From NCBI RefSeq assembly GCF_001427795.1, contig NZ_LMHJ01000001.1, forward strand, positions 1,885,664 to 1,949,663: 64,000 bases of DNA, in the 5' to 3' direction. The notes beneath the pieces were generated by a model. The model saw only the letters and a list, made by a program, of their open reading frames with translations. It was not told the DNA's origin and made no database searches. The DNA is from Nocardioides sp. Root682 (GTDB taxonomy: Bacteria > Actinomycetota > Actinomycetes > Propionibacteriales > Nocardioidaceae). Every line of letters starts with the position of its first letter. Within the stretch, counting starts at the first letter, position 1. Positions 19,641-27,072 of this stretch are shown piece by piece. The position numbers and the translations under genes are program-made.

Positions 19641-20686
19641 GGGGACACCTGGATGACCGTGTCAGGCAGGTTGAGGGTCGTCGGAGATCCGGTGCAGCTG
19701 CTCGCCTTGTTGGTGTTCATGTAGTAGACCCACGCGTCGAGCTCGAGGCCCGGGATGTTGTCCAGGCTGGCGATGGAAGCCAGGATCGATCCCCACAGGC
19801 TGTCGTCCCCGGCCAGGGCTCCGACGGTGGTGCTGATGCCGAACACGTTGACCTTGATGTGGGTGTCGGCCCGCAGCCACAGGTCGGTGAAGACGCAGGA
19901 GTCTCCGACGTTCCACCCCGCGCTGCTCTGGTTGCTCGGGACGAAGGTCAGCTTGTACTCCCCCGTGCCGTTGGTCGTGGGCGAGGCGACCGAGGACTGC
20001 GGCACCACCGTCATGTAGGAGTTGCGGCTGATCTCCAGGTTCTTCAGCCGCATGTGGACGAGCATGGCGTTGTCGTTCTCCTCGAACGCCGTCGACCAGC
20101 CGTTGTCCTGATAGAGCGTCCGGTCGAACGGGCAGGTGCCGAAGGCACCCCACCTCGAGCTGGTGGAGACGTTGCTCGGACCTGCCGTCTGGCTGCCGTC
20201 GGCGAGCTTCAGGATGGTGGGCCTGGCAATCGTCGAATCGTTGCGCTGGAAGGCGCCGCAACTGGTGTATTGCCGGGTGAACTTTCCGTCGGGGAACGTG
20301 ATGCCGTCGGTCGTGAACGCCGTGCTGCTGCCGGTCGCACTTCCGGTGTCGCTGTCGCTGTAGCCGAGACGCATGTGGATGGGCGCGTTGGGGACGCACG
20401 GCGTGACCGTCGTGCCGTTGCCCAACGACAGGGTGTTGCCGTTGACCAGGCCACTCAGGGCAGCCGAGCTCCTCGCACAGGCCGGCATCGCCGCCGAGGC
20501 GTCCAGCATTCCGTTCGAGTCGCCGCCACCAGCGCCCGGACCGAACGGCGGCGCCGACACCACCGCGCAGCTGAGGACGAGCGTCGCGGACACCACCAGG
20601 AGTCGCTGTCGACCGACCCCCTGCCCGACGACCTGACCTCGGCGCGCGGCCCGCTCAGATCGCCTGACCAGGAGTCGCATCGTCAT
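19637..20686 (-). CDS. Secreted six-cysteine protein of the DUF6230/DUF6114 cluster
   Basis: This 349-residue exported protein has an unusually long basic N-terminus (about 28 residues) before a hydrophobic stretch ending 'VLSCAVVSAPP'. The Cys in this stretch could be a weak lipobox, or cleavage could follow VSA. The mature part is Ser/Thr/Gly/Asn-rich, contains six cysteines (in PAC, TPC, TSC, GTC, DSC, SSC) that could form three disulfides, and has no enzymatic motif I can recognise. It overlaps the DUF6114 stop upstream by 32 bases, or 26 if the second ATG is used, and the next gene by ATGA. It looks like the unique, non-paralogous component of the locus. Confidence 0.65.
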   Translation of the reverse strand: MTMRLLVRRSERAARRGQVVGQGVGRQRLLVVSATLVLSCAVVSAPPFGPGAGGGDSNGMLDASAAMPACARSSAALSGLVNGNTLSLGNGTTVTPCVPNAPIHMRLGYSDSDTGSATGSSTAFTTDGITFPDGKFTRQYTSCGAFQRNDSTIARPTILKLADGSQTAGPSNVSTSSRWGAFGTCPFDRTLYQDNGWSTAFEENDNAMLVHMRLKNLEISRNSYMTVVPQSSVASPTTNGTGEYKLTFVPSNQSSAGWNVGDSCVFTDLWLRADTHIKVNVFGISTTVGALAGDDSLWGSILASIASLDNIPGLELDAWVYYMNTNKASSCTGSPTTLNLPDTVIQVSP

Positions 20687-21173
20687 CGGCCAGGACCTCC
20701 TCCGATGGTCTCTTCCGTGCGCCCCGGACCGCCGCCCTCCTGCGGCGGCTACGACGTGGTCGCTTCTCGCCCCAGCCCCAGATCATCGAACCCCCGATGA
20801 TGGCGAAGAGGGTGCCGATCAGGAAGCCACCGAGATTGGCCGCAATGAAGGCGGCCAGGCCCAGCAGCACACCGACCAGGCCGCACAGGCCGCGGTACAG
20901 CGGCGCGAAGAGCGCGACCGACGCGAACATCACCATGGCGCCGCCGAGGATGTAGCCCGCCGAGGAGTTCCACCCGCCGCCGATCACCATCGTCAGGGGC
21001 GATCGCGAGAAGTGGATCACCGCCGCACCCCCCAGCCCCAGCCAGAGCGCACCCCAGAACGGCCGCGACCGACGGAAGTCCCGGAACCACCGGCGAGTGG
21101 CGCGCAGGCCGCCGACCGTGCGGGCGAGCACCTTCTTCTCGATCTTCTCGATGTCGTCAACGACAGCGCTCAC
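20655..21173 (-). CDS. DUF6114-like four-helix membrane protein (copy 2)
   Basis: This 172-residue protein has an arginine-rich cytosolic N-terminus ('ATRRWFRDFRRSRPFWGALW'), four hydrophobic helices with the small-residue pattern 'GGGWNSSAGYILGGAMVMF' and 'AANLGGFLIGTLFAIIGGSM', and a basic C-terminal tail. This is the layout of DUF6114, a family found beside DUF6230 genes in Streptomyces and relatives. Its GTG start overlaps the DUF6230 stop as GTGA. Neither copy has catalytic or transport motifs, and a scaffold, export or lipid-interaction role is possible but unproven. Confidence 0.75.
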   Translation of the reverse strand: MSAVVDDIEKIEKKVLARTVGGLRATRRWFRDFRRSRPFWGALWLGLGGAAVIHFSRSPLTMVIGGGWNSSAGYILGGAMVMFASVALFAPLYRGLCGLVGVLLGLAAFIAANLGGFLIGTLFAIIGGSMIWGWGEKRPRRSRRRRAAVRGARKRPSEEVLADDDATPGQAI

Positions 21174-21934
21174 GACACGCAGCTCGCCTTCGTTGCCGTT
21201 CCGGGAACCATGCGGATCTTCAGGTCCGGCAGGTTGATGTTGCCCTGGAGATCGATCCCGTAGGACTTTCCGTCCAGGTTGCCGATCTGCATCAGCTTCG
21301 CCTGCAGACCGAAGGCACCCGCTGCTCCGGGATTCGGGTTGCCCGCGCCCATCATCAGGGTGTCCGCCGACTGACCCAGCGTCATCTGTTCGATGTTCTC
21401 GCCGTTGCCCACCAGGCTGTCCGAGGCCAGGAACAGCTTGTTGGCCGTGATCTTCTTCGTCGGGTCCGTCACCGTGCCATCCACGGGCTCCCCGCCGGTG
21501 ACCACCAGCGAGACAGTGCCCAGCACGCCGCCCAGGTCCTGCTTGGCGATCGCACAGAAGCCATAGAGGTCGGCCTGCTGGAAGCCGATCTGCGCCACCG
21601 CCGTGGAACCGGACTTCTGCGCCTGGGCGTTGATGTACCCGGCGGCGTACTGCCCCACGACCCGGTCGGTGTAGATCTGGTGCGCCTGGTCCGCTGCGGT
21701 GAAGTTCACGGCCAGGACGCCACTGCCGACCATCGAGAACAGGCCGGCCACCGCCACGATCCCGCCCACGAGCGGCATCAAGGTACGCCGACGGGTGCCC
21801 ATCCGCGCCTGACTCGACACTGCGGACATCGCCTCCGACCGTTTGCGCACCGTGCGAATGCCGCTTCCGAGGACCGACCTGCCTGTGTCCCGTACCCGTT
21901 CGCGCACGGACCGGCTGCGCTTTCGTGCGCTCAC
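21170..21934 (-). CDS. DUF6230-family protein (third gene of the cluster)
   Basis: This 254-residue protein has a very basic 45-residue cytosolic leader, a signal-anchor helix (about 52-72) and an external domain. Paired cysteines lie in 'ADLYGFCAIAKQ' (Cys 127) and 'TKASCVS' (Cys 252), the second preceded by 'LPDLKIRMVPG', closely matching the ends of the neighbouring paralogues. GTG at 21934 lies two bases after the DUF6114 stop and a coupled start is likely. No esterase nucleophile motif is visible. The function is unknown. Confidence 0.78.
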   Translation of the reverse strand: MSARKRSRSVRERVRDTGRSVLGSGIRTVRKRSEAMSAVSSQARMGTRRRTLMPLVGGIVAVAGLFSMVGSGVLAVNFTAADQAHQIYTDRVVGQYAAGYINAQAQKSGSTAVAQIGFQQADLYGFCAIAKQDLGGVLGTVSLVVTGGEPVDGTVTDPTKKITANKLFLASDSLVGNGENIEQMTLGQSADTLMMGAGNPNPGAAGAFGLQAKLMQIGNLDGKSYGIDLQGNINLPDLKIRMVPGTATKASCVS

Positions 21935-21936
21935 CG

Positions 21937-22476
21937 CTACGCCCCCGCCTCGGCGCGCCGCGCCCGGCGGGCGTCGCGCGCCGCAGCACGGCGCTCGGCG
22001 CGGGCGGCGAACTTCGCAAGCTGCCTGTCGGTGTAGGGCGTCCAGGCGAACACCATGCCGGACCCGATGATCCCGAGGACCATGCCGATCAGCCATCCCC
22101 CCAGGTTGGCCAAGGGCAGCGACGCCACCGACATCATGGTGGCCATCAACGCCGGGAAGTGGCGCTGCGCGGGCAGGACGAGCGCGATCAGGGCGGCGAG
22201 GATCATGCCGCCGCCGAGCAGGTAGCCGGCGACGGCGCCGGCGCCGAGCTCGAGGGTCATCGACGCTGAACCGATGACGGGCCTGACGACGAACCATCCG
22301 CCCAGGGCCAGGATCACGCATCCCGCGAGAGGACGTGTACGTCGCCAGCGATTCGCGGCGTGCAGGACCGAGCCGACGTACGTTCGCCCGGTCTCGGTGT
22401 GGTCATGTTCCGTCACGGGGGAGGCCGATTCGTCCGGCCCGGTCTGCGCGACGACATTGACTTCGGGAATGCTCAC
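21937..22476 (-). CDS. DUF6114-family four-helix membrane protein (copy 1)
   Basis: This 179-residue protein has an acidic N-terminus of about 35 residues, then 'RWRRTRPLAGCVILALGGW', four transmembrane helices with glycine-rich faces ('LGAGAVAGYLLGGGM', 'LANLGGWLIGMVLGIIGSGM') and an Arg/Ala-rich cytosolic tail. The arrangement matches copy 2 at 20655-21173 helix for helix. GTG at 22476 follows AAGGAGAG, a strong ribosome site, and is preferred to the longer open frame. It is followed two bases later by a DUF6230 gene. Confidence 0.78.
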   Translation of the reverse strand: MSIPEVNVVAQTGPDESASPVTEHDHTETGRTYVGSVLHAANRWRRTRPLAGCVILALGGWFVVRPVIGSASMTLELGAGAVAGYLLGGGMILAALIALVLPAQRHFPALMATMMSVASLPLANLGGWLIGMVLGIIGSGMVFAWTPYTDRQLAKFAARAERRAAARDARRARRAEAGA

Positions 22477-22563
22477 AGGTCTCTCCTTGGTGCTCAGCAA
22501 CACGGATCGCTCGGGAGAGCGGGCAGACCGGGGTCACCGATCTGCCCGCTCGATTCCGATCGA

Positions 22564-23220
22564 TCAGCAGTGCTGAGTGCCTGCCTTGACGCCGATCTCG
22601 AGCGCGTCAACGTCGAGGCCGTTGTTGAGCGTGAGCTGGTAGGCAGTCGCCGCGAGCGCGTCGATCTGCACGGCTGACGTGACACCTTCGTCAGTACCTT
22701 CGACGCCGGCGGTGTCGTTGGTCCGAAGACCGAAACCACCTGCGTTGGTCGGGTCGACGGGCTGGTCGAGCTCGTCGGCGGCGACACCGATGGTCGTCGA
22801 GGGCAGCGAGGCCGCGCCCGAGTTGACCTGGCTGGCGTTGAGATCGATCGTGCCGACTCCCACCACACCCTGCGGGACACCCAGCATCAGGCTGACGTCA
22901 CCGATGAGCGGCAGCTTCTGGTTGACCGCGAGGCACATGCCGTTGAGGTAACCGTCGGACAGGGTCACCAACGCGGCTTCCTTGTTGGCGCCCACTGCGT
23001 CCGCCTCGTTGGCCGCGACCGTGGTCTTGGTCAACGACAGCTGCATGCCGTCCGCACGCGCCTGGTCACCCCCGACCTCGAACCCACCGGCCGACGAGAC
23101 GGTCGCGGACACCATGCCCGAGACGATCGCGAAGCCGAGGCCGAGGCTGGCTGCGGTGGCAGGCACCGTGACTGCGGCGAAACGTCCCAGACGGGTACGT
23201 CCCATGCCAGATTCCTTCAT
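22564..23220 (-). CDS. DUF6230-family protein (first gene of the cluster)
   Basis: This 218-residue protein has the classical DUF6230 layout: a short basic start (GRTRLGRFAAV), a signal-anchor helix (about 15-43) with a possible VSA cleavage site, and a beta-rich external domain ending exactly at a cysteine. The paired cysteines are Cys 96 in 'GYLNGMCLAV' and Cys 218 in 'GTQHC', the latter after 'LDVDALEIGVKAG'. ATG at 23220 is preceded by GGGAGGGG. It leads the seven-gene transcript and has a leader of at least 200 bases if the shared element at 23444-23468 marks the promoter. An 87-base gap follows its stop. Database homologues are sometimes labelled cholesterol esterase, but no GxSxG motif is present. 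Confidence 0.8.
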   Translation of the reverse strand: MKESGMGRTRLGRFAAVTVPATAASLGLGFAIVSGMVSATVSSAGGFEVGGDQARADGMQLSLTKTTVAANEADAVGANKEAALVTLSDGYLNGMCLAVNQKLPLIGDVSLMLGVPQGVVGVGTIDLNASQVNSGAASLPSTTIGVAADELDQPVDPTNAGGFGLRTNDTAGVEGTDEGVTSAVQIDALAATAYQLTLNNGLDVDALEIGVKAGTQHC

Positions 23221-23543
23221 GAATTCCCCTCCCAAGGAATTGCTCCGGAGGCGCATTCGCGCACCTCCGGCCACACGCGCAGCGGAAGGTCACGAGTGAG
23301 CACGATGGCTGCTCGAGGCGATCCCAGGCGGGGCTCCCAACCCACCTGCACCGAGCGTCCCCCAACGCTCGACAAACTGCGCGTGATGGACGTTACCCCA
23401 GGTTTCGTCCACCTGTCGACAGCACGGTGTCGCTGTTCAGTTGCTTTACATCAGAGGCATGACGTCAAGTAGGGATCGGCCCGGGCGCAGCGCTACCCTG
23501 ACCGCCGATGGCGGGGTCCCCGCCCCCACGGAAGCGAAGAACC
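23221..23543. other. Divergent intergenic region with leader hairpin
   Basis: This 323-base gap separates the DUF6230 cluster from the signal peptidase gene. Read toward the cluster, it contains a strong potential hairpin at 23245-23270 with 7-base arms CCGGAGG/CCTCCGG extended by a GCGC pairing, ending 25 bases before the start codon. It also contains the 25-base shared element (23444-23468) and several C-rich runs. No small gene with convincing codon use was seen. The AT-rich part near 23430-23470 is the likely promoter zone for both directions. Confidence 0.5.
23444..23468 (-). promoter_or_regulatory. 25-base element shared with the TetR gene promoter
   Basis: On the minus strand this reads TTGAC...TGATGTAAAG. 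It matches the element upstream of the TetR gene (25406-25430) at 17 of 25 positions with no gap, in the same orientation relative to the regulated gene. It contains a TTGAC and a TAAAG core 14 bases apart, so it may be a promoter, a TetR operator or both. Confidence 0.5.
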
Positions 23544-24167
23544 ATGACGTCCGACTCCCCCCGCGACTTCGGGCCACTCGGCAGAATTCTGGGGCTGGCT
23601 GTCATCGGTCTCGTCCTGGTCGCGATCCTGGTCCCGGTCGGCGCGCTCACCTTCTCGGTGCGCGTGGAGGGCTCGAGCATGGCGCCGACGCTCGTGCCCG
23701 GTGACCGGCTCCTGGTCAACTTCCTGGGTCGCGACGACGTACGGCGCTTCGACGTGGTCGAGGTCGATCTCCCCGACGGGCAGCAGATCGTCAAGCGCGT
23801 GATCGGCATCCCCGGCGACGAGATCATCGTGCGCAACGACGGCAAGCAGCCGGTCGTCCTGGTCACGCCCGCAGGTGAATCCACGCAGCAGCGGGTCGAC
23901 AGTCCGGCGTGGTCCGCGCAATGGGGCGATCGCGCTGGGCAGGTGTGCTGCTCCGCGACCGGCACCACGAGCACGCAGCCGACAGCCCTGACCATTCCCG
24001 CCGACCAGTACTGGGTCATCGGCGACAACTGGGGCGGCTCCGACGACTCCCGGGTCTACGGCCTGGTCAAGGCAGAGGACATCGGCGCCATCCTGAACCG
24101 CCGGATCCAGCCGTTCGACCGCATGGGGAAGGTCGACAACCCCGCTTCCCTGGTACCAGCGAGCTGA
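23544..24167 (+). CDS. lepB: Type I signal peptidase
   Basis: This 207-residue membrane protease cleaves Sec and Tat signal peptides outside the membrane. A single N-terminal helix (about 12-32) is followed by the catalytic serine in 'VEGSSMAPTL' (Ser 45) and the general-base lysine in 'IVKRVIGIPGDE' (Lys 84). The conserved 'VIGDNWGGSDDSRVYG' box closes the fold. The length suits a small actinobacterial enzyme with one anchor. ATG at 23544 was chosen. An in-frame ATG at 23508 would add a basic 12-residue tail. It is transcribed away from the DUF6230 cluster and converges on the 24172-24792 gene, with stops four bases apart, so it is probably a locus-dedicated peptidase. Confidence 0.9.
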   Translation: MTSDSPRDFGPLGRILGLAVIGLVLVAILVPVGALTFSVRVEGSSMAPTLVPGDRLLVNFLGRDDVRRFDVVEVDLPDGQQIVKRVIGIPGDEIIVRNDGKQPVVLVTPAGESTQQRVDSPAWSAQWGDRAGQVCCSATGTTSTQPTALTIPADQYWVIGDNWGGSDDSRVYGLVKAEDIGAILNRRIQPFDRMGKVDNPASLVPAS

Positions 24168-24171
24168 ACGG

Positions 24172-24792
24172 TCAGCCGGGACAGGGCCCGAGCGCCCGGG
24201 GACAGCGAACGACCTCGTTGACGTAGCGGCGAATCGCGTCGGTCTCGTCCGCCTCGCCGGTCGGCGCGTAGTAGACGATCAGGGAACCCGCCCGGAAGGT
24301 CCGTCGAGCACGCTCCTGCGCATCGTCGACGAAGATCCGGTTGTTCTCGAGCAGCCAGTCCTGGGCGGGGTCGAGCCGGTTCACCGAGACCAGGTAGAAC
24401 GCGCCGTGGACGCGCACGGATTCGTCGGACGCCAGGTTGGTCATCACGCCGTCGACGGAGTACCTCTCGACGTCAGGAACCGTCACCACGGCGGACAGCT
24501 CCGCGATCCGTTCGGGCGTGAGGGTCGTGGGCTGCGAGGGAATGGACGAGCGACTCAGCAGCGGTGCCTGCCATGCCAGTCCGGTGCTGCTGTCGAGCCG
24601 CGCCGCGACCACCGACAGGCGCGGGGTGAGCGGGTCGACGTCGCTGACCACCGTGACGTAGTCCAGCTCGTCACCCGTGTCGGGCGCCAGGCCGGAGATC
24701 GCCCGGATCGCGACGGGGACCAGGAGCGCCAGTACGACGCCCAGCACGAGCCCGCCGGCGAAGATCCTGGTGTCACGCCAGACATCCCTCAC
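24172..24792 (-). CDS. Membrane-anchored protein of unknown function, TetR operon
   Basis: This 206-residue protein has a single N-terminal transmembrane helix (about 8-28) and an external mixed alpha/beta domain with no recognised motif. Two cysteines lie close to the C-terminus (VRCPRALGPCPG). Its GTG overlaps the TetR stop as GTGA, so it is cotranslated with the regulator. Position between the TetR gene and the DUF6230 cluster suggests it belongs to the same system. It does not share the two-cysteine pattern of the DUF6230 proteins. Confidence 0.65.
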   Translation of the reverse strand: MRDVWRDTRIFAGGLVLGVVLALLVPVAIRAISGLAPDTGDELDYVTVVSDVDPLTPRLSVVAARLDSSTGLAWQAPLLSRSSIPSQPTTLTPERIAELSAVVTVPDVERYSVDGVMTNLASDESVRVHGAFYLVSVNRLDPAQDWLLENNRIFVDDAQERARRTFRAGSLIVYYAPTGEADETDAIRRYVNEVVRCPRALGPCPG

Positions 24793-25397
24793 CTGGCCGT
24801 CTCCGGCAGCTGGATCCCCATGGCCATGCGGATCATGGCCTCGATCAGGGACGAGCGATCGAGGTCCGACGGGCACACGATCTGGCCGAGCACGAACCGC
24901 ACCATCAGGTCCGCGCCGACCGTGGCTTCATCCAGACCCAGCTCGGGCCAGCGGCCTCGCACGATCTCGACCAGACGCGTTCGGACCGGCTTGATGATGA
25001 CGTCGGCCCGAACGGTGAGCACCGGCACCAGCGGGTGGGTGCCCGCCCGGCCCTCGGTCACCATCCGGGTGAGCAACCGGTGGTCGTCGGCCTCACGCAA
25101 CAGCCAGTGCACGATGTCGCGCAAGGCCGCATCCTGCCGTTCGGCGCGCGCGACCAGCTCCTCGATGCCGACCATGTAGCGCTCGATCTCGCGCTCGAAC
25201 AGGACCATGGAGAGCTGGTCCTTGGTGCCGAATTCGTTGTACACGGTCTGCCGACTGACGCCGACGTCCTCGGCGATGTCGGCGATCCGGACGCGCTCCC
25301 ACGCAGTGTCGCTGGCGCGCTCCCACGCGGCGTCGAGGATCGACTTCCGCAACATGCCGTGGACCCGTTCCTTGAAGGACTCACTGGATCCGGGCAT
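24789..25397 (-). CDS. TetR-family transcriptional regulator
   Basis: This 202-residue one-component repressor has the TetR DNA-binding domain at about 20-65, with 'RIADIAEDVGVSRQTVYNEFGTKDQL' as its helix-turn-helix (quoted only by theme: the recognition helix ends in 'TVYNEFG'). The C-terminal ligand domain is helical with few aromatics. Its ATG is only eight bases from a 25-base element that recurs upstream of the DUF6230 cluster, so autoregulation and control of that cluster are likely. The nearby TAAAG core, about ten bases before the ATG, raises the possibility of a leaderless transcript. The ligand is unknown. Confidence 0.85.
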   Translation of the reverse strand: MPGSSESFKERVHGMLRKSILDAAWERASDTAWERVRIADIAEDVGVSRQTVYNEFGTKDQLSMVLFEREIERYMVGIEELVARAERQDAALRDIVHWLLREADDHRLLTRMVTEGRAGTHPLVPVLTVRADVIIKPVRTRLVEIVRGRWPELGLDEATVGADLMVRFVLGQIVCPSDLDRSSLIEAMIRMAMGIQLPETAR

Positions 25398-25405
25398 GCA
25401 ATGAA

Positions 25406-25430
25406 CTTTACCTCAATGGGGAAAAGTCAA
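25406..25430 (-). promoter_or_regulatory. 25-base element upstream of the TetR gene
   Basis: On the minus strand it reads TTGACTTTTCCCC...GGTAAAG. The CTTTACC part and the right-hand GGGGAAAAG form an imperfect inverted repeat. It shares 17 of 25 positions with the element at 23444-23468. It sits directly against the TetR start codon, as expected for autoregulation. Confidence 0.5.
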
Positions 25431-25453
25431 GGAGCTCGACACCCCAAGGCCGA

Positions 25454-25888
25454 TCACGGACGGCGACGCCAGACCACCACGGACTGGCCGATCGCGGCCT
25501 GCGGTACGGCCGGAAGGTTGCTGCGCTGGGCCGTCGGACGAGCGGCCAGCGCCTGGTGGAGCGCCTCACGGACGGCGTCGAGCTCGGCGACGAGCTCGGC
25601 ATTGCGCGCCCGGAGTGCTGCCGCGGCGTTCTCCAGCTCGAGGATGCGGCGCACGCCCTCGATACCGATGCCCGCCGCGGTCAGGTGCGCGATCTCCCGC
25701 AGCCGCTCGATGTCCAGGTAGGAGTAGCGACGACCACCGCCCCCGGTGCGCCCGGGCGTGATCAGGCCGACGCGCTCATAGGTGCGCAGGGTCTGCGGAT
25801 GCAGGCCACTGAGCTGAGCCGCGACACTGATCACGAAGACCGCATCGCCCTCGCCCGGCGGGCCCTGCGTCGATCCGGCGTCCATCAC
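25454..25888 (-). CDS. hspR: Heat-shock repressor HspR (MerR family)
   Basis: This 144-residue MerR-type repressor, last gene of the dnaK operon, binds HAIR operators and is helped by DnaK. The winged helix-turn-helix is 'SVAAQLSGLHPQTLRTYERV' followed by 'GRRYSYLDIERL', the usual HspR signature, then a coiled-coil (about 80-110) and a hydrophobic C-terminus 'SVVVWRRRP' that is diagnostic for HspR. Two starts fit: GTG at 25888 overlapping the dnaJ stop, and ATG at 25885. Its targets in this window are the HAIR sites at 15696 and 29564. Confidence 0.95.
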   Translation of the reverse strand: MMDAGSTQGPPGEGDAVFVISVAAQLSGLHPQTLRTYERVGLITPGRTGGGGRRYSYLDIERLREIAHLTAAGIGIEGVRRILELENAAAALRARNAELVAELDAVREALHQALAARPTAQRSNLPAVPQAAIGQSVVVWRRRP

Positions 25889-27048
25889 TGGCCGTCCGCG
25901 AACAGACCTGCCCGCAACGTCGTACCCGACGTGGCGGCGGCGAACGCCTCCAGCGCCTCGCGGGCCTCGGCGTCGAGGGTGGCGGGGACCTGGACCTCGA
26001 CCGTGGCGAGCAGGTCACCGCGGCTGCCGTCGGCCTTCTGCGCGCCCTTGTTGCGGACCCGGAAGGTCCGGCCACTGGGCGTGCCGGCAGGAATGCGCAG
26101 CGTCACCGGTGCGCCACCCAGGGTCGGGACCTTGATCTCCGCACCGAGCGCGAGCTCGGCGAACGAGACCGGGACGTCGACGGTGAGGTGCTCGCCCTTG
26201 CGGCCGAACACCCGGTGCGCGGAGACCTTGACGACGACGTAGAGGTCGCCGGCCGGACCGCCGCCCTCCCCGGGAGCACCCTTGCCGCGCAGCCGGATCC
26301 GCTGGCCGTCCTTGACCCCGGCCGGGATCTTCGCCTGGATCGTGCGGGCCGCCTTGCCGCGACCGGAGCCGTGACAGGTCGGGCACGGCTCGTCGTACAC
26401 GAGCTGGCGACCACCGCAGGCGGGGCAGGTCTCGTTCATCGTGAACGCCCCACCCACCGACGCCGTGATCGAACCGGTGCCGTCGCAGGTCGCACACACG
26501 TGCGGCCTCGTGCCGGGCTTGCCGCCCGTGCCGTTGCAGGTGCCGCACGCGCTGTCGGAGCTGATCCGCAGCGAGACGGTCACCCCGTCGAGCGCGTCGG
26601 AGAACCCGATCGTCGCGGTCGTCTCGAGGTCACCACCCCGGGCGGGGCGCGGCGCACGCCGGCCCTGGCCGAAGCCGCCACCGAACAGGTCGCCGAAGAG
26701 GTCGCCGAAGCCGCCCCCACCGCCCGCGCGGTCGCGGAGCAGGTCCTCGACGTTGACGCCGCCACCACCGAACCCGCCGCCCGCGGGGAAGCCTCCGCGC
26801 CGGAACATCTCCCGCGCCTCGTCGTACTTCGTGCGCTTGGCGGGCTCGCCGATGACGTCGTAGGCCTCAGCGACAGCCTTGAACTTCTCGTGCTTGGCCT
26901 TGTCGTCGGGGTTCGAGTCGGGGTGGTTGGCGCGCGCCAACTTCCGATAGGCCTTCTTGATCTCGTCCGTCGTCGCCGTCTTCGAGACGCCGAGCTCGGC
27001 GTAGAAGTCCTTCGTGGCCCAGTCGGACCGGATCCCGTCGTCACTCAT
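25885..27048 (-). CDS. dnaJ: Chaperone DnaJ
   Basis: This 387-residue DnaK co-chaperone stimulates ATP hydrolysis. It has the J domain with HPD (about residues 41-43), a Gly/Phe-rich region (about 85-130), four zinc-finger repeats (CGTCNGTG, CATCDGTG, CPACGG, CPTCHGSG) and the substrate-binding C-terminal domains. All cysteines and the HPD triad are intact, so it is a full type I DnaJ. The 25-base gap after grpE contains an AAGGGAGGGG ribosome site. Confidence 0.96.
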   Translation of the reverse strand: MSDDGIRSDWATKDFYAELGVSKTATTDEIKKAYRKLARANHPDSNPDDKAKHEKFKAVAEAYDVIGEPAKRTKYDEAREMFRRGGFPAGGGFGGGGVNVEDLLRDRAGGGGGFGDLFGDLFGGGFGQGRRAPRPARGGDLETTATIGFSDALDGVTVSLRISSDSACGTCNGTGGKPGTRPHVCATCDGTGSITASVGGAFTMNETCPACGGRQLVYDEPCPTCHGSGRGKAARTIQAKIPAGVKDGQRIRLRGKGAPGEGGGPAGDLYVVVKVSAHRVFGRKGEHLTVDVPVSFAELALGAEIKVPTLGGAPVTLRIPAGTPSGRTFRVRNKGAQKADGSRGDLLATVEVQVPATLDAEAREALEAFAAATSGTTLRAGLFADGQ

Positions 27049-27072
27049 CGCACACCCCTCCCTTCTTCTGAC

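Noticed and set aside
18259..23220. Cholesterol esterase function of the DUF6230 proteins
   Set aside because: No GxSxG nucleophile or alpha/beta-hydrolase features are seen in any of the four proteins.
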